This document shows positions 46,840 through 49,245 of a stretch of DNA of 49,245 nucleotides, piece by piece; position 1 is the first letter of the stretch, and every line of letters starts with the position of its first letter. The translations under genes were made by a program, and so were the position numbers. Location of the stretch: contig JAOSJO010000003.1 of assembly GCA_027494055.1 (NCBI GenBank), positions 1-49,245 on the forward strand, given 5' to 3'. The DNA comes from Anaerolineae bacterium. GTDB taxonomy: Bacteria; Chloroflexota; Anaerolineae; Aggregatilineales; JAFGMM01. Under the pieces are notes generated by a model. It was not told the origin of the DNA, did no database searches, and saw only the letters and a list, made by a program, of their open reading frames with translations.

Positions 46840-49201
46840 TCTGACGACCAGCCCGAGGCTGGGTCCAATCGCACAACCAGTGTGCCGTTATCTACCGGGA
46901 TCTCGCAAACCAGCCGTGCAGCCAGAGTGGCACACAGCCGCGCAACAGCGCTGACTCGAACAGCCGGGGCGGTGAGTCTCATCGTGCCGGAGCGCTGCGA
47001 CGGCATCGCCGGCTGATGCGCAGGCTGCGCTGCAACAACCGCAGCTTGCCGCTCGCGGGAGGCCGGCACGGCGATGTCCAGCCATTCCTCCGCCGCAGTG
47101 GCGCGGGCACGGTCGCCGTCGCGTTTCCAGCGGGTATGACCGTGATGCTCCTCGCCCAATCGCGTGGGGCGATGATCCACGCGGCGCTTGTTTTCGTCCT
47201 CCTCGAACTTCAGGCGGGCAGTGCGAGCAGACGAGCCATTCCGTTCGGGTTCGGCAACCGCCCCAGGTTAAGCACGCCTGTACGGCAAGCGGCCTGATCG
47301 GTCTGCAGCCTCCCCACGCGCGCGCCAGGAGGCGTGTCACCTGACGGTGGGTCGCTCGCCGTAGACGGCTTCGACCAGGTGCCGGCAGTCCCGACCGGCA
47401 GGATGATGATGGCCCGTTTCGCTCAAGTCCGCCACGTGCGGCGCAGGGTTGTACTCCGGCACAGATGCGGCGTCGGTGCTCAGGTGGGATCTCACCGCCT
47501 CAGATAAGCGGCGTAAGTTGAGGCTGGCAGCACCGGCGTGCTGTGTGCTGGTGGGCGCTGGCGTGCGGTGGCGATGCAGGCGGGCTGGCCCGCTGCAGGA
47601 GTGAGATCGACCTGTGCCAGATCGGAGACCATCACATCGAAATCGATGTCGGGCTGCTCGGCACGCCGATTTTAACGGCGATGCGCGTCAGGGCGGGCTG
47701 TGCCGGCCATGGCAGCGTGCCAACCGCTTCGAGTGCCTGGCGATCCATGGCGAAGGCGGAAATCGGAGCATGCAGCAGGCTGCATGGTACGTCAGGCGGC
47801 ATACACATGCGCATCGTCATCTCAAACAAATCCTGGGGCGCGTTGTTTGTGTTCGTGATCCAACAGGCGCATCCGCCGTCAACCGGCTTCGATGAACCCA
47901 GCCAGTACTTTTCCACTCCAGCTGGCGATCGTCAAATCATGTTACCGGACTGTCAGTCCGACGTTCCGGCTGATATGCGGCGGGCTGGGCGCAAACAGGT
48001 CCGCCCGTTTGCCGATCCACACCGCTGGGATAAACTTCTCCCAATGGCTCCCAGGCTGGCTGTGTCACAGCCATATGCCTTGCCCGCCATGCACCATTCG
48101 TTAGCACTTTGGCAGCGTGAGCGACAGCGGGATGACCGACGCCTCAGTTCGGACAACCAGTAGAGCAGGCGTTCAACAATTGTGGTCCTCTTGCGTATCG
48201 TAGGCGTGAACTTCATCGAAGATGACACCTTGCCTGCGAGGGCCCGAGCAAGCGCGAACGCCTATCACTTCGTTCAGCGCTGCCAGTTTCCGCCTGATCA
48301 ACCGTGCCCGCCGACGCAGCGCCAGCAAGGAGCACGTTTGAGCCGGCTGGGAACCCGCCACATCGCAGACTGGTCATCAACATCCGCATTTGTCAGGCGG
48401 AACAAGCCCGCAAGTCATCCTCAATCAAATGCGCCTTGCAGCCCGTGCAGTTTGCCTGCGTGGACGGGTTCAGCAGGTCTGAAGGGTAGTATTGTACGCG
48501 ACCGACATCTGATTGCTCATCGCTGCATTAATCAGCGGGGCATAATGCTGGACCATCGGTGCTGCCGGCAGCGCTGTACGCCAGAGGCGATGGGCGACGC
48601 CAGGACCGCCTCGGTCTGCCCTGCTTCGGTGGGCCTTCGATGACGCCAGGCGGGGTCGGCGAGCGGTGCGTCGGAATCAGCATCAATCGCGGCCTAGTGG
48701 ACGCGGTGGAACCTGATGCGGAAACAACAGCACAAATCGGTGGCGCGACGCTGGTGCTGGTCTGGCAAGATCCTGCCTCGCAACTGCTTGCCCATGCACA
48801 CGCAGACTGTCGGACGTATGCGGAGAACGGGACATCGGCGGGGTGGAAATACTGCCCATTCAGGCCAAGCCAGTCGCACAGGATGCTGGTGAAGCCGGTT
48901 AACTAGTATCGCGGCTGCTGGGCGGTTGTGAGACCGGATGAGCGGGTCGGCCGTTGGTACGGCTGGCGCCAGGCGCAACGCTTCGGCCACCGCAAGCCGC
49001 AATTCGTTTCACTCAGAGTGGTTCGTGAGCCCTCAGGGCGCGCTGAGTCTCGCGCACGGCGGCAGGGCGGCGGATAGCAGCCGTGATGCCCCGTCACGTG
49101 ACCGACAATCTCGGCCGATTCACTGTGCTCCGAGGATCACGCCGCAAGCAGTGCTTCGAGTTGGAGGATGGAAAATGCCTGGCCGACGCGGCTGTGGGTC
49201 T
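46840..49201 (-). pseudogene. cas3: Type I-E Cas3 HD nuclease-helicase, indel-riddled, N-terminus outside window
   Basis: Upstream pieces show an HD-domain GHHG (GHVTGHHGCYP, about 49090) and GFTSILCDWLGLNGQYF (about 48880). The helicase part has an NQM(S/F)-VRVQYYPSDLLNPSTQ region, a clear DEVH box GVIFDEVHAYDT (about 48220), and ERLLYWLSEL. The C-terminus is FEEDENKRRVDH, RLLQRSLRIS, then EIPVDNGTLVVRLDPASG. Cas3 is recruited by Cascade to nick and degrade target DNA. The frame breaks every 50-150 bases. The first residues are missing because the contig ends in adapter sequence at 49202. Confidence 0.85.
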
Positions 49202-49245
49202 GAGTCTTGTGTCCCAATTACCAGGTTAACCTTAGCAATACGTAT
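49202..49245. other. Oxford Nanopore native barcode and adapter remnant
   Basis: Positions 49202-49225 match, as I recall it, the 24-base ONT barcode 03 sequence at 23 of 24 bases (starts GAGTCTTGTGTCCC, ends TTACCAGG; one A for G). It is followed without gap by TTAACCTTAGCAATACGTA, the barcode flank plus adapter in the order of a read 3' end. This is library sequence, not genome. The preceding flank (about 49190-49201) matches only loosely. Confidence 0.93.

Noticed and set aside
41571..49000. Many short + strand ORFs of 60-200 residues
   Set aside because: They lie antisense to the reconstructed cas genes and show no shared domains or ribosome-binding sites.
41457..49201. Reading the broken cas genes as natural pseudogenes from decay
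   Set aside because: Indels are spread evenly over all seven genes and into the nearby repeats, motifs are intact at the residue level, and an adapter marks the contig end; low-coverage read error is simpler.

Overview
The window is a nanopore-derived contig end from a GC-rich bacterium, most likely a member of the Chloroflexota. That placement is an inference from four things: the sugar-ABC operon style, Thr/Pro-rich secreted linkers, an imuA-imuB-dnaE2 cassette, and a type I-E CRISPR locus. Most of it is a tailed (HK97-like, siphovirus-type) phage or prophage structural module on the + strand. Two sequence properties control how everything else should be read. First, nearly every long gene is broken by single-base slips, many in runs of G or C, so genes are annotated across their frameshifts. 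Second, the last 44 bases look like an untrimmed Oxford Nanopore adapter plus native barcode, so the contig really ends there.

Layout. 1-5912: phage genes on +: a 12-fold repeat protein, a small protein, the portal, a Mu gpF-like head protein carrying a C-terminal 2H phosphoesterase domain, an unknown protein, an HK97 gp10-like protein and a small protein. 6104-12686: a cellular sugar-use operon on - (LacI regulator, two ABC permeases, solute-binding protein, zinc MDR dehydrogenase, Gfo/Idh dehydrogenase) lying between two parts of the phage morphogenesis module. 12796-32456: the rest of the phage late module on +: promoter, leader and terminator, protease, major capsid, head-tail connectors, tail tube, tail chaperones with a CCCAAAC frameshift site, tape measure, tail tip and fibre proteins, and a lysis cassette with a C39 peptidase plus two glycosidase-like modules.

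32476-34134: a rearranged patch with a second copy of the dnaE2 3' end, an intact cupin gene, and an EamA transporter fragment fused to 56 bases of imuA. 34190-39512: a complete SOS mutagenesis operon on - (imuA, imuB, a DUF6504-like gene, dnaE2) with a LexA-like box. 39632-41456: a type I-E CRISPR array of about 31 repeats. 41457-49201: a type I-E cas operon on - (cas3, cse1, cse2, cas7, cas5, cas6e, cas1). It is so dense in indels that no gene is open from end to end, but each protein is recognisable by piecing frames together. cas2 and the leader are missing, and cas1 runs straight into a partial repeat.

How the genes work together. The phage genes build and empty a virion: the head module makes the capsid, the tail module makes the tube and tip, and the distal genes lyse the cell. 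The sugar operon would import a carbohydrate and oxidise it under LacI control. The imu operon is a damage-inducible translesion polymerase system. The cas operon and array are a Cascade/Cas3 immunity system. No terminase, integrase or tRNA was seen. Phage and imu regions are visibly richer in G+C than the sugar, cupin and cas regions, so the contig is a mosaic or possibly partly chimeric.
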